Origin: Candidatus Accumulibacter sp. UBA704
Lineage (GTDB): Bacteria; Pseudomonadota; Gammaproteobacteria; Burkholderiales; Rhodocyclaceae
Length of the DNA stretch: 27,325 bases
Direction of reading: 5' to 3'
Assembly (NCBI GenBank): GCA_002304785.1
Contig: DBMG01000113.1
Coordinates: forward strand, 1 to 27,325
Position numbers and translations under genes: made by a program. The notes below the pieces were generated by a model, which did no database searches, was not told the origin of the DNA, and saw only the letters and a program-made list of their open reading frames with translations. Shown piece after piece: positions 9,701 to 16,967 of this stretch; positions within the stretch are counted from its first letter, which is position 1, and each line of letters opens with the position of its first letter.

Positions 9701-10256
9701 AGGCGTGATCAGTCTCTCCGGCGCTTTTCGGCGCGAGGTCATCGCCGAGGGGGTGGAGACCGTGGCGCACGGTGAGATGCTGTTGCTGCTGGGCTGCGAG
9801 CTGGCGCAGGGCTACGGCATCGCGCGCCCGATGCCGGCAGCCGAGTTGCCCGGATGGGCTGCCGCCTGGCGTCCGGATCCCCGGTGGGAGAGTTTGCGTC
9901 CTGTGGGACGGGACGACCTGCCGCTGCTGTTTGCCGGCACCGAGCATAGTGCCTGGGTTCTGGAGATGGAAAAATTCCTTCTCGGCGGGCTCGATGTGCC
10001 GCCCCAAGGCAACCTTCATCGCTGCCGCTTCGGCTTATGGCTCGAGGGCGACGGGGCTGCGCGCCATGCCCGTCACCCCGCCTTCCCCGAGGTCAGGCGT
10101 TTGCACTCGGCGGTGCATGGCCTGGCGGATGTCCTGAGCGAGCAAAAGCGCGCAGGCAACGCGGAAGAGATGGCGCACGGCGCGAGAAAACTGCGCGGGT
10201 TGAGCGATGCCTTGCTTGCGGAGCTTAGAAAGCTGGTTTTGAATCCCTTGCCCTAA
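6753..10256 (+). CDS. Membrane cyclic-di-GMP synthase/phosphodiesterase: cache-HAMP-PAS-PAS-GGDEF-EAL-CZB
   Basis: 1167 residues from the ATG at 6753 (GGAAAA about 8 bases upstream; longer in-frame starts add non-conserved sequence). TM1 is at about 13-34, then a periplasmic cache-like sensor, TM2 at about 291-310, a HAMP-like linker, and PAS domains near 368-485 and 489-610. The GGDEF domain has an intact active site (GGDEF, 692-696) and an intact inhibitory I-site (REGD, 683-686). The EAL domain has EALIRW at about 821, DDFGTGYSS, KIDQSF and AEGVET, so both enzymatic activities look possible. The C-terminus matches a CZB zinc-binding domain: His1065, Cys1091 in HRCRFGLW, and His1118 and His1122 in LHSAVH. 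This suggests zinc or redox input in the cytoplasm in addition to the periplasmic signal. An HDOD gene follows closely. Confidence 0.9.
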   Translation: MGKPVLLLNSLKTRLVLGSLAIFLASLWSLSFYVSHTLRIDMERLLGEQQFSTVSLVADRIDHEFEDRIAWLEEAARQAERAMPEGPGAVQAHLEGWGNLFAQFNGGTFVTGVDGTAIAAIPLSSNRVGVNYMDRDYLIRALKGGEVAIGSPVMGRTSKTPVIVVAVPLRGERREIIGAVTGVINMAEPNFLDHATENQYGRTGGFLMVVPQQRLIATATDKSRVMEVMPAGKNPLLDRFIDGYEGYGVTVNTLGVEILAAAKRIPTSGWYVSGYLPTEEAFAPIREMERRWLLATIVLTLLAAALSWMLLKRQLSPLMAAAESLAAMSDTSQPARPLVVIRDDEIGQLIGGFNRLLDALGQRESLLKQVLDTSSVAIFLVDRDGQITQANERMAEMFGISSEALVGSDYASLVPVADRETARQKLLRSMDNANSSIGVDRLFCRGDRSEFWGHLTVRRFVDARGEDRGLVGVIADISERKQAEEKNQLAASVFSHAREGITITAADGTIIDVNDAFTRITGYTREEALGKNPRIIKSNHHEPEFYAAMWRDLIEKGYWNGEIWNRRKSGELYPELLTISAVRDEQGRTLHYVALFTDITPMKEHEEQLRHMAHFDLLTTLPNRVLLGDRLHQAMSQTLRRKQLLTVGYLDLDGFKAINDMHGHKTGDQLLVALANRMRQALREGDTLARLGGDEFVVVLSDLDDVSASLPMLNRLLNAAAQPVRVGEDVLQVSASLGVTFYPQSEDVDADQLLRQADQAMYQAKLAGKNRYQIFDADQDRSLRGRHESLERIRRALVDNEFVLYYQPKVNMRTGKMVGAEALIRWQHPDKGVLPPAVFLPVIENHPLSIEVGEWVVGRALEQIQAWHAAGLEVPVSVNVCPRQLQQVAFASRLQQILAQHPAVRPGDLTLEVLETSALEDLAGVSAIIEDCQRLGVRFSLDDFGTGYSSLTYLKRLSVDQLKIDQSFVRDMLEDPDDLTILEGVISLSGAFRREVIAEGVETVAHGEMLLLLGCELAQGYGIARPMPAAELPGWAAAWRPDPRWESLRPVGRDDLPLLFAGTEHSAWVLEMEKFLLGGLDVPPQGNLHRCRFGLWLEGDGAARHARHPAFPEVRRLHSAVHGLADVLSEQKRAGNAEEMAHGARKLRGLSDALLAELRKLVLNPLP

Positions 10257-10310
10257 CGGAACTCTGTTGCTTCCGGGCAAGTTGCCTTGAATGAATCGGG
10301 ACAGGCCCTT

Positions 10311-11189
10311 ATGAACGTGATTCAGGATCCGAGCATTGACAAAGTGGGTGAGGCGCTCAAGGCGCAGCGTTTCAGGATGCTCGAGGATATCGCCCGCGAA
10401 CTTTCATCGGACAGCGTGGTGTTTCCGACCTGTTTCGATGTCGCGCTCCGTCTGCGCAAGGAGCTGCAGAATCCCGATCTGTCCATACCGCGCATGGCCA
10501 AAGTCGTTGCGCTCGAACCTCTGGTGGCCACGCGGCTCATGCAGTTGGCCGGCTCCGTGCTGCATAGCCCGGACGGCACCCCCGCCCGGGATCTGCAGGC
10601 AGCCATCAATAGACTTGGCGTCGAGTTGGTGCGCACCACGGCGCTGGCTATTGCCATGAGTCAGTTGCTGCGATCCAAGGAAACCGCCTTGTTCGGCGAT
10701 TTCGCCAAGGCGTTGTGGGGGCATTCGATCGGAGTCGCCGCAGCGGCCCGGTTGCTGGCTCAGACGTTTACCCGGATCAATCCGGATCAGGCCCTGCTGG
10801 CCGGTCTGGTGCATGATCTTGGTGCCTTCTACATGTTGTACCGGGCCGCGCAGTACGAAGAGTTGAGGATGCGTCCTGATACTGTCAAGTATCTGATGTT
10901 GCAGTGGCACGAAAGCATCGGCGTTTCCTTGCTCAGCGCGCTCGGCTTGCCCGAGCAGATAGTCAATGCGGTGGTCGATCATGATCAGCCGCGTCCTCTG
11001 CCCGACACCTTGCGGACGCTGGAGGATCTGGTGTACGTCGGCAACATTCTTGCCGGTTCCCATCTCGAATGGATGCATCAGGACGCAGACCCGCGTGCAG
11101 CGCAGTTTGGCGCGACCAGCCAGCGCTACGCGGAGTTGCTGCCGAAAATCGAGACGGACGCCCGGGAAATGCAGGCGATATTCTCCTGA
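10311..11189 (+). CDS. HDOD-domain signalling protein
   Basis: 292 residues from the ATG at 10311 (GGGACAGG about 6 bases upstream). An in-frame TTG at 10287 would add eight residues and cannot be excluded. Most of the protein is one HDOD domain, a relative of HD phosphohydrolases: FPTCFDVALRLRKELQNPDLSI, then MAKVVALEPLVATRLMQLA, and an HDLGAF sequence near residue 174. HDOD domains usually act as non-enzymatic signalling modules in cyclic-di-GMP, motility or stress pathways. The gene starts about 54 bases after the GGDEF/EAL gene on the same strand, so the two probably form a signalling operon. There is no fused output domain. It ends 21 bases from a convergent DNA glycosylase gene. Confidence 0.85.
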   Translation: MNVIQDPSIDKVGEALKAQRFRMLEDIARELSSDSVVFPTCFDVALRLRKELQNPDLSIPRMAKVVALEPLVATRLMQLAGSVLHSPDGTPARDLQAAINRLGVELVRTTALAIAMSQLLRSKETALFGDFAKALWGHSIGVAAAARLLAQTFTRINPDQALLAGLVHDLGAFYMLYRAAQYEELRMRPDTVKYLMLQWHESIGVSLLSALGLPEQIVNAVVDHDQPRPLPDTLRTLEDLVYVGNILAGSHLEWMHQDADPRAAQFGATSQRYAELLPKIETDAREMQAIFS

Positions 11190-11210
11190 CCCAGGTGCTG
11201 GCCGGACGGA

Positions 11211-11828
11211 TCAATACTCGACCGGCACCGGGTCGAGGCTGCGCCAGAGGTACCAGGTGGCGACAGAGCGCCATGGGCGCCAACGTTCGCCCATCTGTGC
11301 GAGTCGGTTGCGTTCCGGCCGTTCTCCGTCGAAGAAATGCCTGGCCACTGCCTTCTGCAGACCGATGTCGTCGAGTGGAAACACATCCGGCCGCAACTGG
11401 TTGAAAATCAGGAACATTTCTGCCGTCCATACGCCGATCCCCCGGACGGCGGTAAGTTCGCTGATGATCTCGGCATCGCTCATCGCCGGCCAGCGGTGCG
11501 TATGAATCTCCCCGCTGTGGAAATGCATGGCCAGGTCGGCTAGGTATTCGACCTTGCGCGCCGAGAGTCCGCATTGGCGCAGCGTTTCGGTGGAGCACCC
11601 GAGGATGGCGGCAGGAGAAGTCTCCGGGACGGCGTCACGCAGGCGCGACCAGATCGTGTCGGCCGCCTTGACCGAGATCTGCTGGCCGACGATGGAGCGT
11701 ACCAGCGTGACGAAGGGATCGCCGCGCGAGACGAGCGATGCGCCTGCATAGGTCGCAATCAGTCCGGCCATGACCGGATCTGTCCGTGCCAGTTCGTCCG
11801 AGGCTTGTTGCCAGTAGGCTGGGGTCAT
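11211..11828 (-). CDS. DNA-3-methyladenine glycosylase II (AlkA/HhH-GPD family)
   Basis: About 205 residues from the ATG at 11828 (MTPAYWQQA). In-frame ATGs at 11867 and 11858 would give up to 218 residues; I prefer the shorter form because the extra residues look unlike the family, but the RBS does not decide it. The family excises alkylated purines in base-excision repair. The helix-hairpin-helix is in LTAVRGIGVWTAEMFLIF, followed by the catalytic aspartate in FPLDDIGL. The N-terminal helix FVTLVRSIVGQQISVKAADTI is typical of HhH-GPD glycosylases. The protein lacks the N-terminal beta domain of E. coli AlkA, as in the short single-domain form common in bacteria. It is convergent with the HDOD gene, and I see no Ada box nearby. 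Confidence 0.88.
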   Translation of the reverse strand: MTPAYWQQASDELARTDPVMAGLIATYAGASLVSRGDPFVTLVRSIVGQQISVKAADTIWSRLRDAVPETSPAAILGCSTETLRQCGLSARKVEYLADLAMHFHSGEIHTHRWPAMSDAEIISELTAVRGIGVWTAEMFLIFNQLRPDVFPLDDIGLQKAVARHFFDGERPERNRLAQMGERWRPWRSVATWYLWRSLDPVPVEY

Positions 11829-12011
11829 GAGTGGATTGTAAGCGCAATAAACTGCCATGGTCGGCATGTTCCTGCGGGGGTGGTGCGGAAATGCGGGTCA
11901 AAGAGGCGGGCCGTGGGGCGAACCATCCCAAGAAGGTGTTTGTCTGATGTACAGTATCCTCGCATCGCGGTTTGGCGAGATTCTGCCCCCTCAATTCACT
12001 GATTAGGTCCG

Positions 12012-12194
12012 ATGATTCAACGAATAGCCGATCAGCCGTGGATTTTCATCACCTTCCTCGTGGTCATGATCCTCCTTTGGGTCGGAGCTTCGATGCGGGT
12101 CCGGCGTGACCGCTTGCGAAGACACCGGGCAAAAGTGGATCGCAGGAACAAGGCGAGGGCGGAACGGGACCGGAGGTGGAACCCGAGAGCTTGA
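12012..12194 (+). CDS. Small single-span membrane protein, unknown
   Basis: 60 residues: a short N-terminus, one hydrophobic helix (WIFITFLVVMILLWVGASM, about 10-28), then a strongly basic tail rich in Arg and Lys. This is the profile of a small inner-membrane protein with a cytoplasmic positively charged tail. The ATG at 12012 has AGG about 6 bases upstream. No family is recognised. It stands alone between a minus-strand glycosylase gene and a minus-strand tRNA operon. The strong hydrophobic/basic partition argues for a real gene, but the small size leaves doubt. Confidence 0.45.
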   Translation: MIQRIADQPWIFITFLVVMILLWVGASMRVRRDRLRRHRAKVDRRNKARAERDRRWNPRA

Positions 12195-12251
12195 TTGCCG
12201 ACGATCCACCCGGCAGTCTCGATATCGGCGTCCACGCGGGCGGGGGGGCGC

Positions 12252-12301
12252 AAAAGAAAACGCCTGTTTTCGCAACCTATCGAAAGGACCGAAAACAGAC
12301 G
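12252..12301 (-). terminator. Intrinsic terminator of the tRNA operon
   Basis: Read on the minus strand, CGTCTGTTTTCG (12301-12290) pairs with CGAAAACAGGCG (12272-12261) over 12 bp, with a single U-G wobble and a 17-base loop. The stem is followed at once by TTTTCTTTT (12260-12252). The wobble would be a C-A mismatch on the plus strand, so the signal is oriented for the tRNA genes. It lies 10 bases after tRNA-Asp. Confidence 0.8.
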
Positions 12302-12310
12302 TTGATTTGT

Positions 12311-12387
12311 TGGCGGAGTGGACGGGACTCGAACCCGCGACCCCCGGCGTGACAGGCCGGTATTCTAACCAACTGAACTACCACTCC
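12311..12387 (-). tRNA. tRNA-Asp (GTC)
   Basis: 77 bases including an encoded CCA. The acceptor stem GGAGTGG pairs with CCACTCC. The D-arm is AGTTCAGTTGGTTAGAAT, the anticodon arm is CCTGTCACGCC with anticodon GTC, and the T-arm contains GGTTCGAGTCC. It is the last gene of a three-tRNA minus-strand operon and is followed by a terminator hairpin. Confidence 0.97.
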
Positions 12388-12410
12388 AGTACTGCGCTAC
12401 TGCGTAATCT

Positions 12411-12486
12411 TGGCGTCCCCACGGGGATTCGAACCCCGGTACCAACCGTGAAAGGGTTGTGTCCTAGGCCTCTAGACGATGGGGAC
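12411..12486 (-). tRNA. tRNA-Glu (TTC)
   Basis: 76 bases including an encoded CCA. The acceptor stem GTCCCCA pairs with TGGGGAC. The D-arm contains TCGTCTAGAGGCCTAGGAC, the anticodon loop CCTTTCACGG carries anticodon TTC, and the T-arm contains GGTTCGAATCC. It is the middle gene of the Ala-Glu-Asp operon. Confidence 0.97.
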
Positions 12487-12513
12487 CCGGACTAAAACTT
12501 TTCTTTCGGCTTG

Positions 12514-12589
<76 letters not shown>

Positions 12590-12606
12590 GCTCGAAAGAA
12601 GGGCGC

Positions 12607-12635
12607 ATTATAGGGAGGCGTCGTGTGCTTGTAAA
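12607..12635 (-). promoter_or_regulatory. Sigma-70 promoter of the tRNA operon
   Basis: On the minus strand, TTTACA (12635-12630) and a perfect TATAAT (12612-12607) are separated by exactly 17 bases. The -10 is followed by a GC-rich discriminator (GCGCCC), as in stringently controlled stable-RNA promoters. The start point would lie near 12600, just ahead of tRNA-Ala at 12589. Confidence 0.85.
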
Positions 12636-12737
12636 GCGGTTTTTGAATCTTTTTGATCCTTGTTGCGGCGTGTGCCCGGAAACGGCTACCCGGCCTTTGG
12701 GTTAGAATGGGTTTCGCCTTGTTCGGACGAGTCCCTG

Positions 12738-13706
12738 ATGAAAACCAGTTTTCTTGATTTTGAACAACAGATTGCCGATCTCGAAAGCAAGATCGAGTCG
12801 CTCCGTACGTCGCAGCAGGATTCTCCGATCGACATATCCGACGAAGTTGCGCTGCTGGAGAAAAAAGGGCAGCAGTTGACCAAGGAAATCTACGCCAGAC
12901 TCACCCCGTGGCAGACCGCGCAGGTCGCCCGGCACCCGCAGCGGCCCTATACGCTCGATTACATCCGCCTCATCTTCACCGATTTCCAGGAATTGCACGG
13001 GGACCGCAGCTTTGCCGACGACCACGCCATCGTCGGCGGTCTGGCGCGGTTCAACGGCCAGCCGGTGATGGTCATCGGTCATCAGAAAGGCAGCGATACC
13101 AAGGAGAAGCTTTATCGCAATTTCGGCATGCCGCGCCCAGAGGGGTACCGCAAGGCCCTGCGCCTGATGCGGCTGGCCGAGAAGTTCGGTATTCCGTTGA
13201 TGACCTTCATCGATACGCCGGGGGCCTATCCCGGAATCGATGCGGAAGAGCGCGGGCAGTCCGAGGCGATCGGGCGCAATCTCTACGAAATGGCCGGGTT
13301 GAGAACTCCGGTCATCGTCACGGTGATCGGCGAAGGCGGGTCCGGGGGCGCGCTGGCGATCGGCATCGGCGACGTGGTTCAGATGCTGCAATATTCGACC
13401 TATTCGGTCATCTCGCCGGAAGGCTGTGCCTCTATTCTCTGGAAAAGTGCCGATAAGGCGAGCGATGCTGCGGAAATCATGGGCATCACGGCGGCACGCC
13501 TCAAATCGCTCGGCCTGGTCGATAAGGTGGTCAGTGAACCGCTTGGCGGCGCTCATCGGGATCCCGAACGCATGGCGCAGAATCTGGCGAAAGCGCTGCA
13601 GGACGGGCTCAAGCATCTGAGCACCCTGTCCATTGACAAGTTGCTCGAAGCGCGCTTCGAGCGCCTGATGGCCTATGGCCGTACCAAAGAACAGCCGCCG
13701 GCGTGA
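12738..13706 (+). CDS. accA: Acetyl-CoA carboxylase carboxyltransferase subunit alpha
   Basis: 322 residues from the ATG at 12738 (E. coli AccA has 319). With AccD it transfers carboxyl from biotinylated AccB to acetyl-CoA, giving malonyl-CoA for fatty-acid synthesis. Recognisable blocks are FLDFEQQIADLESKIESL at the N-terminus, RPYTLDYIRLIFTDF, ELHGDRSFADD, FIDTPGAYPGIDAEERGQSE, the oxyanion-type GEGGSGGALAIGIGD, and SVISPEGCASILWK. The frame is open back to 12660, but that sequence lies in the tRNA promoter region and is not AccA-like. A TAGAAT at 12703-12708 could be its -10, with a poor -35. tilS follows with a short overlap or an 8-base gap, depending on its start. Confidence 0.96.
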   Translation: MKTSFLDFEQQIADLESKIESLRTSQQDSPIDISDEVALLEKKGQQLTKEIYARLTPWQTAQVARHPQRPYTLDYIRLIFTDFQELHGDRSFADDHAIVGGLARFNGQPVMVIGHQKGSDTKEKLYRNFGMPRPEGYRKALRLMRLAEKFGIPLMTFIDTPGAYPGIDAEERGQSEAIGRNLYEMAGLRTPVIVTVIGEGGSGGALAIGIGDVVQMLQYSTYSVISPEGCASILWKSADKASDAAEIMGITAARLKSLGLVDKVVSEPLGGAHRDPERMAQNLAKALQDGLKHLSTLSIDKLLEARFERLMAYGRTKEQPPA

Positions 13707-13713
13707 GTGCCCC

Positions 13714-15063
13714 GTGGCGGATGGCGGGAATCTGGTCGAATCCGCTCTCTCTGCCTTTCTTGAGACTCGCCTGAAACCGGGTGACCGGCTTTGCGTCGGT
13801 TTCTCCGGAGGGATGGATTCCGTGGTCCTGCTGCATGCTCTTCGTCGCCTGGTGGAGAAGCTGGACAGCCCGATCAGCCTTTCGGCTGTTCATGTGCATC
13901 ACGGCCTCAGTGCCAGTGCGGACGACTGGGCGGATCTTTGCACTGATTTCTGTCGACGTTGCGGCGTGCCGCTCGAGGTCGTCAGGGTGGCGGTGCCGCG
14001 CGATAGCGGCGAGGGACTGGAAGGCGCGGCACGACGCCTGCGTCATGGTGTTTTTGCCAAGTGCCGGGCGGACTGGCTGGCGCTGGCCCACCACCGCGAC
14101 GATCAGGCCGAAACGGTGCTGCTCAATCTGCTGCGCGGTGCCGGGGTGGCCGGCGCGGCCGGGATGCTCAGCGAACGTCCGCAGACGTGCGGGCCGGTCT
14201 TGGTGCGTCCGTTGCTCGATATTCCCCGCAACGTCATCGAAGTTTATGCCGCAGAACACGGGTTGCACTGGATCGACGACGAGAGCAATGCCGATCGCCG
14301 TTTCCGGCGCAACTTTCTCAGGCACGAAATCTTGCCACACCTGGAGGCGACGTTTCCCGGTGCGGGAAAGTCACTGGCGCGTGCCGCCGGGCATTTCGCC
14401 GAAGCGGCCGGCCTGCTCGACGATCTGGCGGCGATTGACCAGAATGCCGCGAGCGCGGCCTCCGGACGGATTGCTTTGGCCGCCTTGAACGCTTTGCCTC
14501 AACGCCGTGCGCGCAATCTGCTGCGCCATGTGTGGACGGCCGAGGGCTTTCAGGCTCCGGATACACGCTGGATCGACGAGGCGCTCAAGCAGCTGGCGAC
14601 GGCCGACCCCCTCTCTGAAATCTGCGTGGCAAGAGCCGATGGTGAGTTGCGCACGTATCGCGGGGAGCTTTACCTTGTCCGGTTGCGTGCCGACCCGCCT
14701 ACCGCCCCCGTGCCATGGTCGGGGCAGGACGTCCTGCCGTGGGCCGGGGGGCGCGTGCGATTCATTCCGGTGACCGGTCGGGGGATACGCCGCAGCAACA
14801 TGGAAGTTGGGCTGGTCGATCTCGGGGCCCGGCAGGGCGGCGAACGCCTGCAGCCCGATGCGCGGCGGCCGCGGCGCAGCCTGCGCAATCTGTTGCAGGA
14901 AGCGGCGGTGCCACCGTGGGAGCGCCAACGTCTGCCGATGCTGCGGATCAATACGCGATTGGCCTGGGTGGGTGGAATTGGCTGCGATGCGGCGTTTGCC
15001 TGTCCGCCGGGAGAGGAAGGGCTTCTTCCTCTATGGGATAGCGTGATCGACGACTACAGCTGA
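13714..15063 (+). CDS. tilS: tRNA(Ile)-lysidine synthase
   Basis: 449 residues from the GTG at 13714. An ATG at 13675 would give 462 residues and overlap accA by 32 bases; neither start has a strong RBS, and I prefer the GTG because the extra residues are basic and non-conserved. TilS converts C34 of the AUA-reading tRNA-Ile to lysidine, using ATP and lysine. The PP-loop SGGMDS is at about 31-36, then VHVHHGLS, LALAHHRDDQAETVLLNLLRG, and LLDIPRNVIEVYA with IDDESNADRRFRRNFLRHEILP. These are the ATP- and tRNA-binding segments of the N-terminal domain, and TilS-type substrate-binding and C-terminal domains follow. The accA-tilS order is common in proteobacteria. Its stop overlaps the convergent truC end by 10 bases. 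Confidence 0.93.
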   Translation: MADGGNLVESALSAFLETRLKPGDRLCVGFSGGMDSVVLLHALRRLVEKLDSPISLSAVHVHHGLSASADDWADLCTDFCRRCGVPLEVVRVAVPRDSGEGLEGAARRLRHGVFAKCRADWLALAHHRDDQAETVLLNLLRGAGVAGAAGMLSERPQTCGPVLVRPLLDIPRNVIEVYAAEHGLHWIDDESNADRRFRRNFLRHEILPHLEATFPGAGKSLARAAGHFAEAAGLLDDLAAIDQNAASAASGRIALAALNALPQRRARNLLRHVWTAEGFQAPDTRWIDEALKQLATADPLSEICVARADGELRTYRGELYLVRLRADPPTAPVPWSGQDVLPWAGGRVRFIPVTGRGIRRSNMEVGLVDLGARQGGERLQPDARRPRRSLRNLLQEAAVPPWERQRLPMLRINTRLAWVGGIGCDAAFACPPGEEGLLPLWDSVIDDYS

Positions 15064-15794
15064 TCCCGGGGCCAGTTCCAACCGAGTTGTTCGATGACGC
15101 TGATGAAGTCCTCGGCCAAGGGCGTGCGCAGCGTCAGAGGTTCGCCGCTCAGTGGATGGGTCAGGCGAACTTCCGTGCAGGCCAGCAATAGCCGGTGGCA
15201 GCCGAACAACTCCTGGAACAGCCGGTTGTGACGTCCCTTGCCGTAGGTGGCGTCGCCAATGATGGGATGGGCGATGTGCTTGAGATGGCGGCGTATCTGA
15301 TGTCGGCGGCCGGTTTGCGGCGCGAGTTCGAGGAGGGCATAGCGGCTGGTCGGATAGCGGTCGACGGCATGCGGCAGTTCGGCAATGGCCAGACGGCGAT
15401 AGCGGGTGATGGCATCCTGCGCTACACCGGTCGCATTAGCGGGTCGGAACTCGTATTCGTCGAACTGGCGCCTCAGCGGATGGTCGATGACCCCGGTTTC
15501 GTCGGTGTGCCCGCGCACGATGGCGACATAGGTCTTCTCGACCTGCTGGCTTTCGAATTGCGCGGCGACGCTTCGGCAGACGTCCCGATCGAGCGCGAAC
15601 AGCAGGATGCCGGAGGTGCCGCGATCGAGGCGATGTACGGGATGCACGTGCTGTCTGATCTGATCGCGCAGGATCTGCACGGCGAAACGGGTCTCGTGGC
15701 GGTCGAGGAAGGTGCGGTGGACCAGCAGTCCCGACGGTTTGTGTACGGCGATCAGGTGTTCGTCGCGAAAGACGATCGGGAGGCGTTCCTGCAC
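15054..15794 (-). CDS. truC: tRNA pseudouridine(65) synthase TruC-like (RluA family)
   Basis: 246 residues (E. coli TruC has about 260). The family isomerises a uridine to pseudouridine in RNA; TruC acts at U65 of tRNA. The catalytic aspartate is Asp57 in HPVHRLDRGTSG. Other RluA-family blocks are VHKPSGLLVHR near the N-terminus and the C-terminal APQTGRRHQIRRHLKHI and HPIIGDATYGKGRHN. There is no N-terminal S4 domain, and the short length favours TruC over RluC/RluD. The start is a GTG at 15794, sharing its first G with the TAG stop of the upstream YchJ-family gene, so translation is probably coupled. Specificity for U65 rather than another site is inferred from length and motifs. Confidence 0.87.
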   Translation of the reverse strand: MQERLPIVFRDEHLIAVHKPSGLLVHRTFLDRHETRFAVQILRDQIRQHVHPVHRLDRGTSGILLFALDRDVCRSVAAQFESQQVEKTYVAIVRGHTDETGVIDHPLRRQFDEYEFRPANATGVAQDAITRYRRLAIAELPHAVDRYPTSRYALLELAPQTGRRHQIRRHLKHIAHPIIGDATYGKGRHNRLFQELFGCHRLLLACTEVRLTHPLSGEPLTLRTPLAEDFISVIEQLGWNWPRDQL

Positions 15795-16204
15795 TAGCGC
15801 ACACCTCTTTCCGGAAAGGCGCCGTCAACGTAGTACCAGCGCGCGTCTTCGCGGATAAAACGGCTGATTTCGTGCAACCGGAATGCACGGCCGGCGATCT
15901 TGTAGCGCGCAACGAATTCGACGGTGGCGCTGTCCGGGCCGGTGCGTTGGTGGTGCCGTATCTCCAGGCCCAGCCAGCGTGTCGTTCCCTCCTGGGCCAG
16001 ATCGAGAGACGGCCGTCGTGTGCTGGCGTGCCAGGTATCCAGCAGGTAATGCTCGAGTTGCAGCACGTAGGCTGAGTAGCGCGAGCGCATCAGCGCTTCG
16101 GCGGTGGGTGCGCTCTCTCCGTCATGGTAGAGGCCGCAGCACTTGCCGTAGGTTCTTCCGCTGCCGCAGGGACAGGCCGTTAAGCGGGTTTTGCGTGACG
16201 CCAC
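15794..16204 (-). CDS. YchJ-family (UPF0225) SEC-C zinc-motif protein
   Basis: 136 residues from a GTG at 16204. A longer frame runs into the GntR gene, but its N-terminus (rich in Arg, His, Ser) is a shadow of that gene. The protein opens with the SEC-C zinc motif CPCGSGRTYGKCCG. Then come the YchJ-type segments ALMRSRYSAYVLQ, YLLDTWH and the C-terminal VEFVARYK and RFIREDARWYYVDG, a fold similar to NTF2-like domains. The biochemical role of YchJ proteins is not established; the SEC-C motif suggests zinc binding and possibly a protein-export or chaperone link. No good RBS stands before the GTG, and an in-frame TTG at 16222 is an alternative. It starts 14 bases after the GntR stop and overlaps truC by one base. 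Confidence 0.82.
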   Translation of the reverse strand: MASRKTRLTACPCGSGRTYGKCCGLYHDGESAPTAEALMRSRYSAYVLQLEHYLLDTWHASTRRPSLDLAQEGTTRWLGLEIRHHQRTGPDSATVEFVARYKIAGRAFRLHEISRFIREDARWYYVDGAFPERGVR

Positions 16205-16218
16205 GGCGGTGCTGGGGG

Positions 16219-16938
16219 TCAATCCTCGCGCCAATTCGACGAGAAGCGGGTGCGGACGTTCTTCATGTGCCGATGCATGGCGGCGCGTGCGGCCTTGGCA
16301 TCGCCCTGCTTGATGGCTTCCAGGATTTCGCGATGTTCGATGATGGCGCGCTGCCAGACCTGTTCGGAATGAAAGTGTTCTTCCAGACATCGGTAGACAG
16401 GTTGCACACGGGGTGTCCACAGCGCCTGGATGGCCAGCAGCAGGGCGCTGTTGCCAGAGGCTTCGGCAAGCGCGAAATGGAATTCGCGGTCATAGTCGAT
16501 CCGCTTGACGTCGCCGGCGGAGCAGCAGACCATGTTGCCCAGCGCTTCAGAAAGAGCGGTCAGGTGTTCGGGGGAGGCGTTTTTGGCGGCAAGGGCGGCA
16601 ATATCCGGTTCGATCAGGTCACGGGCAAACAGGACCTCGAAGGGGCCAGGTGTGGGTACCTCGTTGTTGGTGTTGGCTGGCAGTGCTGCAGCGAGCTGAA
16701 TTTCCGGGCGGTTCAGAACGAATACGCCTGATCCGCCCCTGATTTCCACCCGTCCCTCGACCTCGAGGGCGATAAGCGCTTCGCGTACGGTAGGCCTGCT
16801 TACCGTAAGGCGCTCGGCCAGGACGCGCTCGGCGGGCAGCCGTTCGCCCGGCTTGTATTCGCCGGACTCAATCAGGCGGATGATCTGGTCGGCGATCTGG
16901 CGATATAGACGACGGTTGTCGATGGACTCAATGGGCAT
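16219..16938 (-). CDS. GntR-family regulator with FCD domain (copy 1)
   Basis: 239 residues from the ATG at 16938 (MPIESIDNRRLYRQ). The frame extends to 17277 only as a shadow of the neighbouring paralogue. The N-terminal winged helix (about 10-75) holds YKPGERLPAERVLAERL, VSRPTVREALIALEVEGRV and EIRGGSGVFV, the FadR-subfamily DNA-binding fold. The C-terminal FCD effector domain (about 95-230) holds ARDLIEPDIAALAA, REFHFALAEASGN and HREILEAIKQGD..AARAAMHRHM; its histidines probably bind a metal and an organic-acid ligand. The family typically represses carboxylate or sugar-acid catabolism. No catabolic operon is adjacent. It lies 29 bases after copy 2 and 14 bases before the ychJ-family gene, so all are probably one transcript. 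Confidence 0.9.
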   Translation of the reverse strand: MPIESIDNRRLYRQIADQIIRLIESGEYKPGERLPAERVLAERLTVSRPTVREALIALEVEGRVEIRGGSGVFVLNRPEIQLAAALPANTNNEVPTPGPFEVLFARDLIEPDIAALAAKNASPEHLTALSEALGNMVCCSAGDVKRIDYDREFHFALAEASGNSALLLAIQALWTPRVQPVYRCLEEHFHSEQVWQRAIIEHREILEAIKQGDAKAARAAMHRHMKNVRTRFSSNWRED

Positions 16939-16967
16939 GGCGTTCGGGGTGAAAGGAAAAGTGCGGT

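Noticed and set aside
7698..10019. 773-residue open frame on the minus strand
   Set aside because: It is antisense to the GGDEF/EAL gene, rich in His, Arg and Gln with no recognisable domain. It is a by-product of high GC codon use.
11930..11970. Possible LexA box near CTGATGTACAG upstream of the DNA glycosylase gene
   Set aside because: The CTG and CAG arms are 5 bases apart, not the 10 needed for an SOS box.
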